64,000 bases of DNA. Source: Verrucomicrobiaceae bacterium (GTDB lineage Bacteria > Verrucomicrobiota > Verrucomicrobiia > Verrucomicrobiales > Verrucomicrobiaceae). Position 1 is the first letter of the stretch. Every line of letters starts with the position of its first letter. Shown piece after piece: positions 34,184 through 43,242 of the stretch. Both the position numbers and the translations under genes were made by a program. Where the stretch lies: contig CANIBP010000021.1 in NCBI GenBank assembly GCA_947466075.1, positions 1-64,000 of the forward strand, given 5' to 3'. Under the pieces are notes generated by a model. It did no database searches. It was not told where the DNA came from and was given only the letters and a program-made list of their open reading frames with translations.

Positions 34184-35310
34184 GACTGCGCCTCCTTGCG
34201 CTTCAGCATCGCTACGATCAGGAGAATCAACAGAAGGCCGCTGCTCCCTGCGAAAAAGCTCGTCAGCATGTTCCAGCCTGCGGGGCTGCCCGTGTGATCG
34301 TGGTCGTTATGATTTTTGTCACGGGCGGCGATTTGCTCTTTGGTCATTTCGCTGCCGTCTTCGTTGTGAGGATGGCCGTGCGCGGCGTCCATGGCTTCCT
34401 TGAGACTGACACTGCCTTTGCCGGCAAAGCCAAGTGCATAGGCTCCACGTGTGACGACTTCATCACCGGGAAACAGACCTTTGATCACCTCGACAAAGCG
34501 ATCGTTCTGCGTGCCAAGCACGACACTGGTTTTCACAAAGGCATTCTTGAGTTGGTAGTCTTTGATGTACACGAAACGCTCCGCCGCATCGCCCTGCACA
34601 GCGGCACGCGGGATAGACATCACACTTTCACGTGTGCTGACGACAATGCTGAACTCCGCCTTCATGCCGGGGCGCAGCAGTTTGTCTGGATTTGGCACAT
34701 GGAAGGCGGCTTCGATGGTGCCAGTCGTTTCATCAGCCACGGCGGCGATGTGGGCGAGTTTGGCCTCGAACACGCGATCCGGCAGCGCATTGAGGCGAAT
34801 ATGAGCTTTGACGCCGGGAGTCAATTTGCCCGCGAGATGCTGCGGCACGCTGGCTGCGGCTTCGACCGTGCTCAAATCGAGAATTTCGATCAATTCCTGA
34901 TCCGGCGTGACGGGTTGGCCTTGAGAAAGGTTTACTTTGGAAACGGTGCCGCTGATGGGTGCGTTGAGTTTGATCACCGGCGGTGGATCACCGGGTTGGC
35001 GGCTTTCAATCCAAGCGACTTCGGCATCGACATCGACTTCCTGATGAGGAATGACGAGCACCGAGAACGCTCGACCAGGAATGCGACTGCTGACGATGGC
35101 CTTTTTGCCTGGAAGCACCTCAATGTGGCCGAGCGAGAAGATGGTTTCTTCAAAGGTAGTCTCTTCGGCTTCGGTGAATTCAAGCTGAAGATTCGCCACC
35201 GCAGCCTCTTCAAGAATGACGGTGTTTTCCTTTCGCTTCGGATCAGCGGCGTGCAGTGCGCTGAAAGTGGCGAGTGCCGCAAGGAGCATCTTGACTGGTG
35301 ATAGTTTCAT
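34177..35310 (-). CDS. RND periplasmic adaptor (CusB/CzcB family)
   Basis: 377 aa. The ATG at 35310 gives a signal peptide (SPVKMLLAALATFSALHAA); the longer open frame overlaps the outer-membrane factor gene and is not used. It shows the lipoyl/barrel-sandwich pattern (LNAPISGTVSKVNLSQGQPV), a beta-barrel and a membrane-proximal domain (GLFPGDEVVTRGAYALGF), then a His-rich stretch (HGHPHNEDGSE; KNHNDHDHTG) and a C-terminal membrane helix. A C-terminal helix is uncommon in adaptors. Confidence 0.92.
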   Translation of the reverse strand: MKLSPVKMLLAALATFSALHAADPKRKENTVILEEAAVANLQLEFTEAEETTFEETIFSLGHIEVLPGKKAIVSSRIPGRAFSVLVIPHQEVDVDAEVAWIESRQPGDPPPVIKLNAPISGTVSKVNLSQGQPVTPDQELIEILDLSTVEAAASVPQHLAGKLTPGVKAHIRLNALPDRVFEAKLAHIAAVADETTGTIEAAFHVPNPDKLLRPGMKAEFSIVVSTRESVMSIPRAAVQGDAAERFVYIKDYQLKNAFVKTSVVLGTQNDRFVEVIKGLFPGDEVVTRGAYALGFAGKGSVSLKEAMDAAHGHPHNEDGSEMTKEQIAARDKNHNDHDHTGSPAGWNMLTSFFAGSSGLLLILLIVAMLKRKEAQSC

Positions 35311-35329
35311 AAGGGGGAAATAGAGGAGA

Positions 35330-36574
35330 TTAGCGTTTCGTCGCGGCTGCGGAAGTGGTGGGCAAAGCGGGTGCATGTTTGCCGGTGGCAGCCTCGTAGC
35401 GGATGCGCGCGAGGTGAAAATCACGCACGGCGTCCAGCGCGGCGGCTTCAAGGTGCAGACGTTGCTCTCGGGCGCGTAACACCGTGAGGAGATCGGTTTG
35501 ACCGCCCTCGTAAGCTTTTTCGAGCTTGTCTGTTTGCTCGATGACAAGTGGTAGGAGTTTGTTGCGCGTTTCGTCAGCGAGATCGGCGTTCGCCTGCATC
35601 TCACGGCGAGCCGTTTCAGCTTCGCTGATGATTTGATTGCCCAGTGCTTCGCTTTCCAAACGCGCACGTTCCGCACTCGCGGTCTTTTCGGCGATCTCAC
35701 CCTGATTGCGGTTCCAAAACGGCAGTGGGATGGAGATGCGGAAGCCGAGGAATCCGGTGCGCTCGCGATGGATCGGCGTTACATCCTGCATTTCACGCGA
35801 AGCAAACAGCCCGGCAGTCACATCCGGCATGCGTCGAGCTTTGGCGAGATCTTTACCAGTAAGGGCCGCTGCAATTTTTGTCTGAGCAAGCTGATAGTCG
35901 GCACGCCGCATCCAGCCCGCTCCCATGCCAGGCACGGTAAGACTTGGAAGATCACCACTGAGAGTCAGCGAATCGGAAGGCTTTAAACCCAACATGGGCT
36001 TGAGCTGTCCCTGCAAACTGACGCTGCTCGTCTCCAGTTTCCGTGTCTCCAGCAACAACCGCTGGGCATCCACCTGTGCTTGAGCAGCGTCGAGAGGAGA
36101 TATCTCTCCGACTTTGGCACGCCCACGCACAAACTCCGAGAGCTTTGATGCCAGCGCCGTCTGCTGCTGACGCAAGGCACGTTGTTGGGTGAGCGACAGC
36201 AGTTGCACGGCAAGGCTTTGTGCTTCTGCAATGAATCGGCGCTCGGCATCGCGAACCTCAAGTTCTGCCGCGCCCACCAGTTGCGATGTCAGTTGCTTTT
36301 CCAGGCTGAGCCTGCGTGTGATGGGAAAGGCTTGATCAATAGAGAAGACGCCAGTTTGTGGACTAACGTTGCTCTGATTCTGAAAGCCGTAGCCAAACTC
36401 AGGATTCGCAAGTCTGCCAGAACCAAGCTGACGACCGCGAGCTTCTTCAACGGCCATACGAGCCGCTTTGAGCATGGGATTGTGACTGCGCACACGGTTG
36501 ATGATGTCTGAAAGTGTAAAATCTGCCGCGATGCTAAGTGCGGGCAGGCTGAGAAAAAGAAGAACGCGAAACAT
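35330..36574 (-). CDS. RND outer-membrane factor (TolC/CusC/CzcC family)
   Basis: 414 aa. The signal peptide is MFRVLLFLSLPALSIAA. Two long coiled-coil helical repeats follow (LEKQLTSQLVGAAELEVRDA; ETRNKLLPLVIEQTDKLEKA), with YEGGQTDLLTVLRARE typical of TolC-like proteins near the end. It would form the outer-membrane channel of the pump. It is the first of the three pump genes, 19 nt ahead of the adaptor. Confidence 0.92.
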   Translation of the reverse strand: MFRVLLFLSLPALSIAADFTLSDIINRVRSHNPMLKAARMAVEEARGRQLGSGRLANPEFGYGFQNQSNVSPQTGVFSIDQAFPITRRLSLEKQLTSQLVGAAELEVRDAERRFIAEAQSLAVQLLSLTQQRALRQQQTALASKLSEFVRGRAKVGEISPLDAAQAQVDAQRLLLETRKLETSSVSLQGQLKPMLGLKPSDSLTLSGDLPSLTVPGMGAGWMRRADYQLAQTKIAAALTGKDLAKARRMPDVTAGLFASREMQDVTPIHRERTGFLGFRISIPLPFWNRNQGEIAEKTASAERARLESEALGNQIISEAETARREMQANADLADETRNKLLPLVIEQTDKLEKAYEGGQTDLLTVLRAREQRLHLEAAALDAVRDFHLARIRYEAATGKHAPALPTTSAAATKR

Positions 36575-36677
36575 GAGTGGGGTAAGTTAAGGATTGAGAC
36601 ACGCGAACATGACGGGACGCCATGCGGGTAAATGCGTCAGCAGGGCCGGAGATCGTGTCCGGCGCTGAACGTGCCTC

Positions 36678-37124
36678 TCAAATCCTCAACGCGATGGTCT
36701 GCGCAAGTCTGCGCGGCCAATCCTGTGCCTGCCAACTTCGTTGCGGCGGCTTTTCTGTGACGAACTGAACGCCAGCAAAAGCTTGGCGACTGCTTTCCCA
36801 AAGATCCATCGAACTGCAGGTGCTCAGCGGCGCAATGAGTTGCGGCGCACTGTCATTCTGCTGCTTGGCAATGAGAGAATCGACCACGACGGCGTGCTGG
36901 TGAGTGTCGCCATCGTCTTCATCGTGCTGATGCGGCACGGAATGATCCTCGTCTTCGTGACATGCGGAGGAGTGCGGCCCGTGGCAGTGATCTACCTGAG
37001 TGATGTGCTCTGCGCCGCCGCAGTCACACATAAATCCACGGTGCAGTCCAAATGTCTGCACCCAGCCCACCGCGAGCAGCGCGATGAGGCCAAAAGTGAG
37101 GCGTTGAAGACGAAGAAGCGGCAT
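36678..37124 (-). CDS. His/Cys-rich exported or anchored protein ahead of pump operon
   Basis: 148 aa from ATG at 37124. A hydrophobic N-terminal segment (LTFGLIALLAVGWVQTFGL) precedes CDCGGAEH, VDHCHGPHSSACHEDEDHSV and HQHDEDDGDTHQHAVV, an acidic His-rich run suited to divalent or soft metals. The C-terminal third is ordinary and unassigned. It lies 103 nt upstream of the outer-membrane factor gene and is probably the first gene of the efflux operon; it could be a periplasmic metal sponge. Confidence 0.7.
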   Translation of the reverse strand: MPLLRLQRLTFGLIALLAVGWVQTFGLHRGFMCDCGGAEHITQVDHCHGPHSSACHEDEDHSVPHQHDEDDGDTHQHAVVVDSLIAKQQNDSAPQLIAPLSTCSSMDLWESSRQAFAGVQFVTEKPPQRSWQAQDWPRRLAQTIALRI

Positions 37125-37171
37125 AACGGTCAAATGATAACGTCGCTCTGACGTATCACGCAACCACGAAT

Positions 37172-38335
37172 TCAATCCGCCGCAGTCTGGCGTTGTTTTA
37201 GCTCCACGAGTGCGTTGAGGATCTTCACACGGTTCATTTCGTGCACTTCGAGTTTGGTGCCAATCTCAGAAATGAGCGTGATGGTCAGTTCGCCGCCGAG
37301 GTGCTCACGAAATTCTTCGAGACCTTCGAGGACAGCGGGTTCGCCGCTGCGGCCGTTGTCGAGCAGGTGCGCGGAGTAGGTGGCGAAGCCAATACGCTCG
37401 ATGAGTTTCAGTACACGTTCACAGGTTTCGGCATCCAAGAGATCCTGCATGCGAGAATAGACCAGATCGACAGCCATACCGATGGCCACTGCCTCACCAT
37501 GGGTGACGGCGAAACGAGAAATTTGCTCTAACTTGTGCGCGGCCCAGTGGCCGAAGTCGAGCGGGCGGGCGGAACCGAGTTCAAAGGGATCACCACCGGT
37601 GGCGATGTGTTCGACGTGGAGTTCTGCGCTGCGCTGGATGACTTTTTCGAGTGCGTCCTGCTTCAATGCGGCGAGATCATCCGCCATGGCCTCGATTTGC
37701 TCAAAGAAGGCACGGTCACGAATGAGAGCCACTTTGATGGCCTCGATGATGCCGTTGCGACGCTCACGCTTGGGCAGGGATTCGAGAAAAGCGAAGTCGT
37801 TCACTACGGCATAGGGCACGGCAAAGCTGCCGATCCAGTTCTTTTTGCCAAAGTAGTTCACGCCATTCTTCACGCCGACGCCGCCATCGCCTTGAGACAG
37901 TGTGGTCGTGGGAAAACGCACATGACGGATGCCACGATGCGCTGTGGACGCTGCGAAACAGACGAGATCGAGAATGGCACCGCCGCCGATGACAAAAACG
38001 TAGCTGTGGCGGTCGAGCGCAGCCTCGTTGATGGCATCCCAGCAGCATTCGACGAGGCGGAGATCGTTTTTGCAGGATTCGCCACCGGGGATGACGATGG
38101 GAGTATCCGTCAGCGTGAAGGTCTCCGCATGGGCCTCTCCATAACCGACGATGTCGTCGATGAGATCGCGATTCGCGTTAGCGACGGCTTCATCGACGAA
38201 AACGAGAACGCGCGGCAGTTTGTGCGGCTGACCGAGTTTGAGCAGATCGCGAATGGTGTTGTTTCTGGGCGCAAAGACTTCTCTCGTGAACAAGATGCGG
38301 TGCGTGTGTTCTAGCCTGATTTGTTTCTCCAGCAT
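37172..38335 (-). CDS. 3-dehydroquinate-synthase-family cyclase (EboD-like)
   Basis: 387 aa. The NAD-binding and metal-site patterns of the family are present (VIGGGAILDLVCFAAS, FPTTTLSQGDGGVGVKNGVN, HWAAHKLEQ and VTHGEAVAIGMAVD with the metal-binding His). KNGVNYFGKKNWIGSFAVPY is the form I associate with EboD-type sugar-phosphate cyclases rather than AroB. A UbiA-family gene at 42397, the partner type in Ebo clusters, is close but not adjacent. It could also serve as an AroB. Confidence 0.8.
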   Translation of the reverse strand: MLEKQIRLEHTHRILFTREVFAPRNNTIRDLLKLGQPHKLPRVLVFVDEAVANANRDLIDDIVGYGEAHAETFTLTDTPIVIPGGESCKNDLRLVECCWDAINEAALDRHSYVFVIGGGAILDLVCFAASTAHRGIRHVRFPTTTLSQGDGGVGVKNGVNYFGKKNWIGSFAVPYAVVNDFAFLESLPKRERRNGIIEAIKVALIRDRAFFEQIEAMADDLAALKQDALEKVIQRSAELHVEHIATGGDPFELGSARPLDFGHWAAHKLEQISRFAVTHGEAVAIGMAVDLVYSRMQDLLDAETCERVLKLIERIGFATYSAHLLDNGRSGEPAVLEGLEEFREHLGGELTITLISEIGTKLEVHEMNRVKILNALVELKQRQTAAD

Positions 38336-38408
38336 TGGGGGCGGGTTCTTTGGCGGTGACCGGGGTTGAGGTCAAAGGGAAAGGGCAAACGGTCATCAAA
38401 CGAGTTTT

Positions 38409-39143
38409 CTAACCCGCAGTGTTGATTTCGGAGCGACGTTTGAGCGGTTCATGTGCGGCTAAGCCAGCCATCATGTCTATCTGCATCTGCTGCATTGCGG
38501 CAAGGCGTTCCCACTGCCCGACGAGAAGATGATCAATTTTTTCGTGCAGGTGCCTGATCTCCAGCTCGGCTTTGAGATTAACTTGGTAATCATGCTCCGC
38601 ACGCAGGCGGTCACGCTGCTCCTTGCGGTTCTGACTCATCATGATGACGGGTGCCTGCACAGCGGCGAGGCAGGAGAGCACCAAATTTAGCAGGATGAAG
38701 GGATAGGGATCAAAGGTTTCTCGCCCGGTGGAGTTGAGGAGCATCCAGATGGCCATGAACACGCCAAAGATGATGAGGAAGCTCCAGCTACCGCCGAAGG
38801 TGGCAATGTGGTCTGACAGCCGCTGGCCAAAGGTAGGCGGGTGCTCCTCGTCCTGCCGTTGCGGCAGTTGCGCCATGGTTTCATGACGACTGACAGCATC
38901 GATAACCTCCTGCTGAAGACGCGAGACCTCACCACGCTCTGTTTCGATCATGTGCTCCACATAGCGTGCGCGATAGCCCGTGAGGGCGGCACGCGAGACA
39001 TGCGCATCCGGCCCTGCGTCAGGAAAATCGGCGCGAATCATGTCAGCAATGGCCGGGCGAAGAGCAGCGAGTGGAAAGGCGTCCTTGGCAAAGACGGGCT
39101 GTCCGGTGACAAGACAGGTTTGGCGTGATGTGGTGGCTGGCAT
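38409..39143 (-). CDS. DUF1003 membrane protein
   Basis: 244 aa. An N-terminal domain starts TCLVTGQPVFAKDAFPLAAL. The DUF1003 core follows: ADRVA-type amphipathic lead (FGQRLSDHIATFGGSWSFLI), two membrane helices (FIIFGVFMAIWMLLN and FILLNLVLSCLAAVQAPVIM) and MSQNRKEQRDRLRAEHDYQV, the family hallmark. Function is not established. Confidence 0.9.
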   Translation of the reverse strand: MPATTSRQTCLVTGQPVFAKDAFPLAALRPAIADMIRADFPDAGPDAHVSRAALTGYRARYVEHMIETERGEVSRLQQEVIDAVSRHETMAQLPQRQDEEHPPTFGQRLSDHIATFGGSWSFLIIFGVFMAIWMLLNSTGRETFDPYPFILLNLVLSCLAAVQAPVIMMSQNRKEQRDRLRAEHDYQVNLKAELEIRHLHEKIDHLLVGQWERLAAMQQMQIDMMAGLAAHEPLKRRSEINTAG

Positions 39144-39283
39144 GGCGTGTGGAGGTTGAATGAATCAATCGAATGCTGGATGAATGTCGAAGATCAAAAC
39201 ATCCTGTCCGCGTGCCTACTCAAATACCCCGCTGTAGGGATGGTAACGCGCATGCTGCCGGGGCCAGATTGGAAGGACCAAGT

Positions 39284-39619
39284 ATGAACAATCGGCACCC
39301 GACGGATACGCCACTGGAGCGTGACATCGCCATCCACATCTTCACCGCGTCCTCCGCCTTGGTGGGCGTCTGCCTTACTGTCATCAGCATCGTGCGTTCG
39401 TTCACAGAAACGCACAAGATCCAGACGATGGTCGATGATGTGCTGGCGGTAAACGCATTGATCTTCCTTTGCGCATGCCTGCTCTCCTATTGCGCACTGC
39501 GCACGCGCAGCTCTAGGCGCATGCATCGCGTGGAATCAGCGGCGGATACGGCTTTTCTCGTCGGACTCGGCGGCATGGTGATGGCCTGTGGCATGATTGT
39601 ATGGGCTGTGACCTCTTAA
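39284..39619 (+). CDS. small three-helix membrane protein, unknown
   Basis: 111 aa. GGAAGGA at about 39271 supports the ATG at 39284 over an upstream frame start. Three hydrophobic helices are seen (FTASSALVGVCLTVISIV, VNALIFLCACLLSYCAL, FLVGLGGMVMACGMIVWAV). It is 45 nt upstream of the ABC exporter. No family is assigned. Confidence 0.75.
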   Translation: MNNRHPTDTPLERDIAIHIFTASSALVGVCLTVISIVRSFTETHKIQTMVDDVLAVNALIFLCACLLSYCALRTRSSRRMHRVESAADTAFLVGLGGMVMACGMIVWAVTS

Positions 39620-39664
39620 AAACAGTCTCAAAAACAGCGATCGCCTTCGTTATAAACACAGCCC

Positions 39665-41623
39665 ATGAAGAAAGAAGTTCTCAACCACCTCTACAAACTG
39701 GTCGCGCCGCATCGCCGTCGGTTTCTCATGGTTGCGTTCATTACGTTGCTTAGCACCGGAGCGGGATTGGTGGAGCCTTTGATCTACCGTGAGGCGATCA
39801 ATGACATCGCGGGATTGTTTGTCAAAAATGCCAATGATGCGGCAAAATTGGATGCGGGAGAAGAGGTGGAGACGGGAAGCGGGACACTGGAAACATTTCT
39901 GCATCAAACAATTCACGGTGAACCCGCACCAGCAAAAACGACGCATGAGAAAAAACCGCACAGCACGAGCGAGGTGGCTGAACGCACACCTGGCGAGGCG
40001 ATCCACACTCTGCTTTACGCCGTGCTGCTCATGCTCGGCGTCAATGTGATTAGCTACATTCTATGGCTCTATGCCGAGAACAAAAAAGCGCAGCTCGACT
40101 GCGACATTGAGCAGGAATTCATTCAGGGGGCCTTTGCGCATGTGCTGCGGCTACCGCTGGGATTCTTCGGTAAACGTGCGCCGGCTGCGATCGCCAAACA
40201 GATCGATCAAAGCGAGCAAGTCAGCGCCATCGTAGGTGCGTTTTCGCAGCAGATCCTGCCAGAGATGATCAGCCTCACCGGCATCATGGCGATCATGTTT
40301 TATCAAAACACCACGCTGGCAATCATCGCCGTGTCTTTGATTCCGATCTATCTTCTGATCGCGTGGTGCTCCTCCCAGAAGCTCGAAACTGGACTCAATA
40401 CTTACTACGAGCGTTGGGAAGATGTCAGCGCACGCATTTCCACCGCCCTCGAAGGCATCAAGACCGTGAAACTGAGCGGCGCGGAGAATCGTGAAGTGCA
40501 GGAATACAAGCGCATCTCCGGCGCAGCATATCAAAACTATGTCGAACGCACCCGACTCTCTAATAAATTCTCCTTCTGGGAGGGCATCCTGAGTCATCTG
40601 GCCACAGCGATGGTGCTGGGCTGTGGTGGCTATTTGGCACTAATCCACAAGCTCACGCCGGGCGATGTGGTGATGTTTGTCGCCTATCTGGATCGTTTGT
40701 ATTCACCGATTGACGAACTTTGCAGCCTTTGGGTGAACACGCAGCAGCACATCGCCTCCATCTCGCGCGCGTTCCGCCTGCTCGAAAACAACACCGGCGA
40801 AAAGAGCGGCAAGCCATTGCAGATCGGAAACGGCCGGATCGAGTTCAAGGAAGTGTGCTTTGCCTATGTCGAAGATCATCAGGTCTTGAAGTCGATGTCG
40901 ATGACATTCGAGCCGGGCAAGATCACTGCCATCGTCGGCGGCAGTGGCACGGGAAAAACCACTGCGGTGGACTTGCTGCTCAAACTTTATGAGCCACAGC
41001 AGGGCGAGATATTGATCCACGGGCAGTCAGTCAGCAAAATGGACGCCTCCAGCTTACGATCACATATCGGCATGGTGGCCGCAGATGGAGCGATTTTCCG
41101 TGGCACACTCGCCTATAACCTGCGCTACAAAAAGCCATCGGCGTCTGACGCCGAGGTGACAAAAGTAGTAGAGCAGGCCGGCTTAAAAAATCTGGTGGCA
41201 AGGCTGCCCAAGGGGCTGCAAACGCAGATCGGTCAGAACGGCATGGGCCTGAGCGTGGGCGAACGGCAGCGCGTGCAGATCGCCCGCGTACTGTTGAGCC
41301 GCCCGAAGATTCTCGTACTCGATGAGGCGACGGCAAACCTCGATTACAACACCGAAGCGGAAGTGCGGCATGCCATTCATCAACTGCGCGACCAATGCAC
41401 CATCATCATCATCGCTCACCGCTTCAGCATGGTGAAGGATGCGGACCATGTCTATGTGCTCGGCGAAGGCGGTGTGATGGAACAAGGCACACCGGAGGCG
41501 TTGATTACCGCTGGGGGTTGGTTCGCCGCCTTCGCGCATGCCGTCGAAGAGGATGACGCATCCGACGAGATTGAAGAGGAAGAACCTGCCGAAGAAGCGG
41601 ACGAAGAAGAAACAACCACCTGA
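39665..41623 (+). CDS. ABC exporter, fused membrane and ATPase domains
   Basis: 652 aa. The N-terminal transmembrane domain (~20-340) is interrupted early by an unusual ~70-residue charged insert (residues ~50-115, with KTTHEKKPHST). The ATPase has Walker A (GGSGTGKTT), signature (LSVGERQRVQIARV), Walker B (ILVLDEATANLD) and H-loop (IIIAHRFSMV). The C-terminus is an acidic Glu/Asp tail. It probably works as a homodimeric lipid, peptide or drug exporter, and the 14-nt gap to the TPR gene suggests one operon. Confidence 0.93.
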   Translation: MKKEVLNHLYKLVAPHRRRFLMVAFITLLSTGAGLVEPLIYREAINDIAGLFVKNANDAAKLDAGEEVETGSGTLETFLHQTIHGEPAPAKTTHEKKPHSTSEVAERTPGEAIHTLLYAVLLMLGVNVISYILWLYAENKKAQLDCDIEQEFIQGAFAHVLRLPLGFFGKRAPAAIAKQIDQSEQVSAIVGAFSQQILPEMISLTGIMAIMFYQNTTLAIIAVSLIPIYLLIAWCSSQKLETGLNTYYERWEDVSARISTALEGIKTVKLSGAENREVQEYKRISGAAYQNYVERTRLSNKFSFWEGILSHLATAMVLGCGGYLALIHKLTPGDVVMFVAYLDRLYSPIDELCSLWVNTQQHIASISRAFRLLENNTGEKSGKPLQIGNGRIEFKEVCFAYVEDHQVLKSMSMTFEPGKITAIVGGSGTGKTTAVDLLLKLYEPQQGEILIHGQSVSKMDASSLRSHIGMVAADGAIFRGTLAYNLRYKKPSASDAEVTKVVEQAGLKNLVARLPKGLQTQIGQNGMGLSVGERQRVQIARVLLSRPKILVLDEATANLDYNTEAEVRHAIHQLRDQCTIIIIAHRFSMVKDADHVYVLGEGGVMEQGTPEALITAGGWFAAFAHAVEEDDASDEIEEEEPAEEADEEETTT

Positions 41624-41637
41624 AGGAGATCAACACC

Positions 41638-42396
41638 ATGTCAGACAAACCCGTTTCGATTTCCAAGAAAGCTTGGCCCTATGTCGCCACAATTAGCAGC
41701 GCATCGGTCATGCTGCTGGCGTTTTTCATTCCCTCCATCCAGGACCAGTGGGACCGTTACCAGTCCCGCAAAGTCATCGGCCAATATCTATCCTTGGGCG
41801 ACGAATTCATGGAAGAGGAACGCTACGACATGGCCGAGAGCGCCTATGAAAAGGCATTTGAGCTTTCCGTTCAGTCACGTCTGGAGATCGAGATGAAGCG
41901 GCTGAAGGCACGAGTGCATCGCATGAGCATGCTGACCGATTAGGGCGCCAAACCACCGAAGGATCTGGAGGAGGTCGATTTCCAACTGCTGCTGCACATG
42001 CAAAAAGGTGCGGAACACGATAAAGAACGTGCCTTCACGCTCAACAGCTACGCCTCCTTCCTCGCCGGGTCGAAAAAGCTCAAGGAAGCAGAAGCCGCGC
42101 TGCAAGAAGCGCTCGGCATCGATCCCAAGAGCGCGATGTTTCACCTCAATCTTGGCAACCTTCAGGATCAGGCCGGACGGAAAGACGATGCGCTCAAATC
42201 TTACCTCAAGACGCTCGAACTCGATCCCAAAAACGTGAACGCACTTTACAACTTGGGCTTGCTCCATGTCGAGATGGGCAAGCTGAACGAGGCTAAGTTA
42301 TCCTTCACCGAAGCTCTTAAGCTCTCCCCCGACGACACCGACACTCAGAAGCAGCTCGACTTGGTGACGAAAAAAATCGGCGGTACACAGCCTTGA
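41638..42396 (+). pseudogene. membrane-anchored TPR protein, in-frame TAG
   Basis: 253 codons with one TAG at 41941-41943. GGAG lies 9 nt upstream of the ATG. Before the stop are a cytoplasmic start, one membrane helix (ISSASVMLLAFFIPSI) and a first TPR-like helix pair. After it in the same frame come GAKPPKDLEEVDFQLLLHMQ and three clear TPRs (KKLKEAEAALQEALGIDPKS, GRKDDALKSYLKTLELDPKN, GKLNEAKLSFTEALKLSPDD). The stop lies in the linker. An internal ATG at 41998 could restart the TPR part alone. Confidence 0.8.
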
Positions 42397-43242
42397 TTAA
42401 GTCGCCGCCACCCAGCGCTGCCAGAAACGCAGCAGAGGAGCCAGCGCGACAAAGCCGAGGGCAATCGTGGTGGAGACCGAGGAAACGGCGAGGGCATCAA
42501 CAATAGCGATGCCGGCGAGCAAAGTGCCAACGGCTTGACCGATGGCGGGACCACCTTTACGCAGCATTTGAGTGGCATAGGCGATGAGGATGGCAAAGGC
42601 GGCAAGGATGACGAGCTGCATCGGATATCCGCCCGCCGAGGCAAAGCGCATCGCAAAGACAATCCCGGGCGTGTAGAGCAGTGCGAGTGCCAGCAGGGAA
42701 GACGCAGCGGGCAACAGGCCACTTTTGTGCTCGAGACGTGCGGCGATGGTGATGCCGACAACGTAACAGCCAAGAGCGACAGCGGCAGGCAGAGCGGCGA
42801 CGGGTGCTGCGCTGGCAGCCATCAAATAAAGCAGCATGCGGCATGCACCCATGATGATAACGGAACCGTCCCACTGCTTGTGATAGATGTCGTAGAACAC
42901 GATGGCAGCCACGAGAATGGCGGTGATGCGGGGATTGGCTCCGAACCACGTCGCCAGAGTGGCGCCGATGAGAAGCATGGCGATGCCAACAGTCCATGCG
43001 GTTTGCAAACCGATCTGACCGCTGGGAATCGGACGCTCGCGACGATGTTCGCGGTCGAACTTCGCATCGGCAGCATCATTCAAGATCATGCCGCCGGTAT
43101 AGAGCAGCGAACCGGCGAGAATGAGCCAGTAGAGACGTGGATCACCGAGTGCGCCCCCCGTGAGGAGCCAGGCGGCGGTGACGTTGGTCCAAACCGTGGG
43201 CAGGTTGGAGATGCGAGCGAGTTGGAGCCAGGGTTTCATCAT
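42397..43242 (-). CDS. UbiA-family prenyltransferase (EboC-like)
   Basis: 281 aa, about eight membrane helices. The first Asp-rich motif is NDAADAKFD (NDxxDxxxD), followed by REHRRERPIPSG as in UbiA enzymes; the second motif is less canonical (YDIYHKQWDG). Its start overlaps the stop of opcA by ATGA. UbiA enzymes attach prenyl chains to aromatic or sugar-like acceptors; the substrate is unknown. Confidence 0.85.
   Translation of the reverse strand: MMKPWLQLARISNLPTVWTNVTAAWLLTGGALGDPRLYWLILAGSLLYTGGMILNDAADAKFDREHRRERPIPSGQIGLQTAWTVGIAMLLIGATLATWFGANPRITAILVAAIVFYDIYHKQWDGSVIIMGACRMLLYLMAASAAPVAALPAAVALGCYVVGITIAARLEHKSGLLPAASSLLALALLYTPGIVFAMRFASAGGYPMQLVILAAFAILIAYATQMLRKGGPAIGQAVGTLLAGIAIVDALAVSSVSTTIALGFVALAPLLRFWQRWVAAT

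Noticed and set aside
34294..35301. 335-aa open frame on the plus strand
   Set aside because: Antisense to the RND adaptor gene; no recognisable domain.
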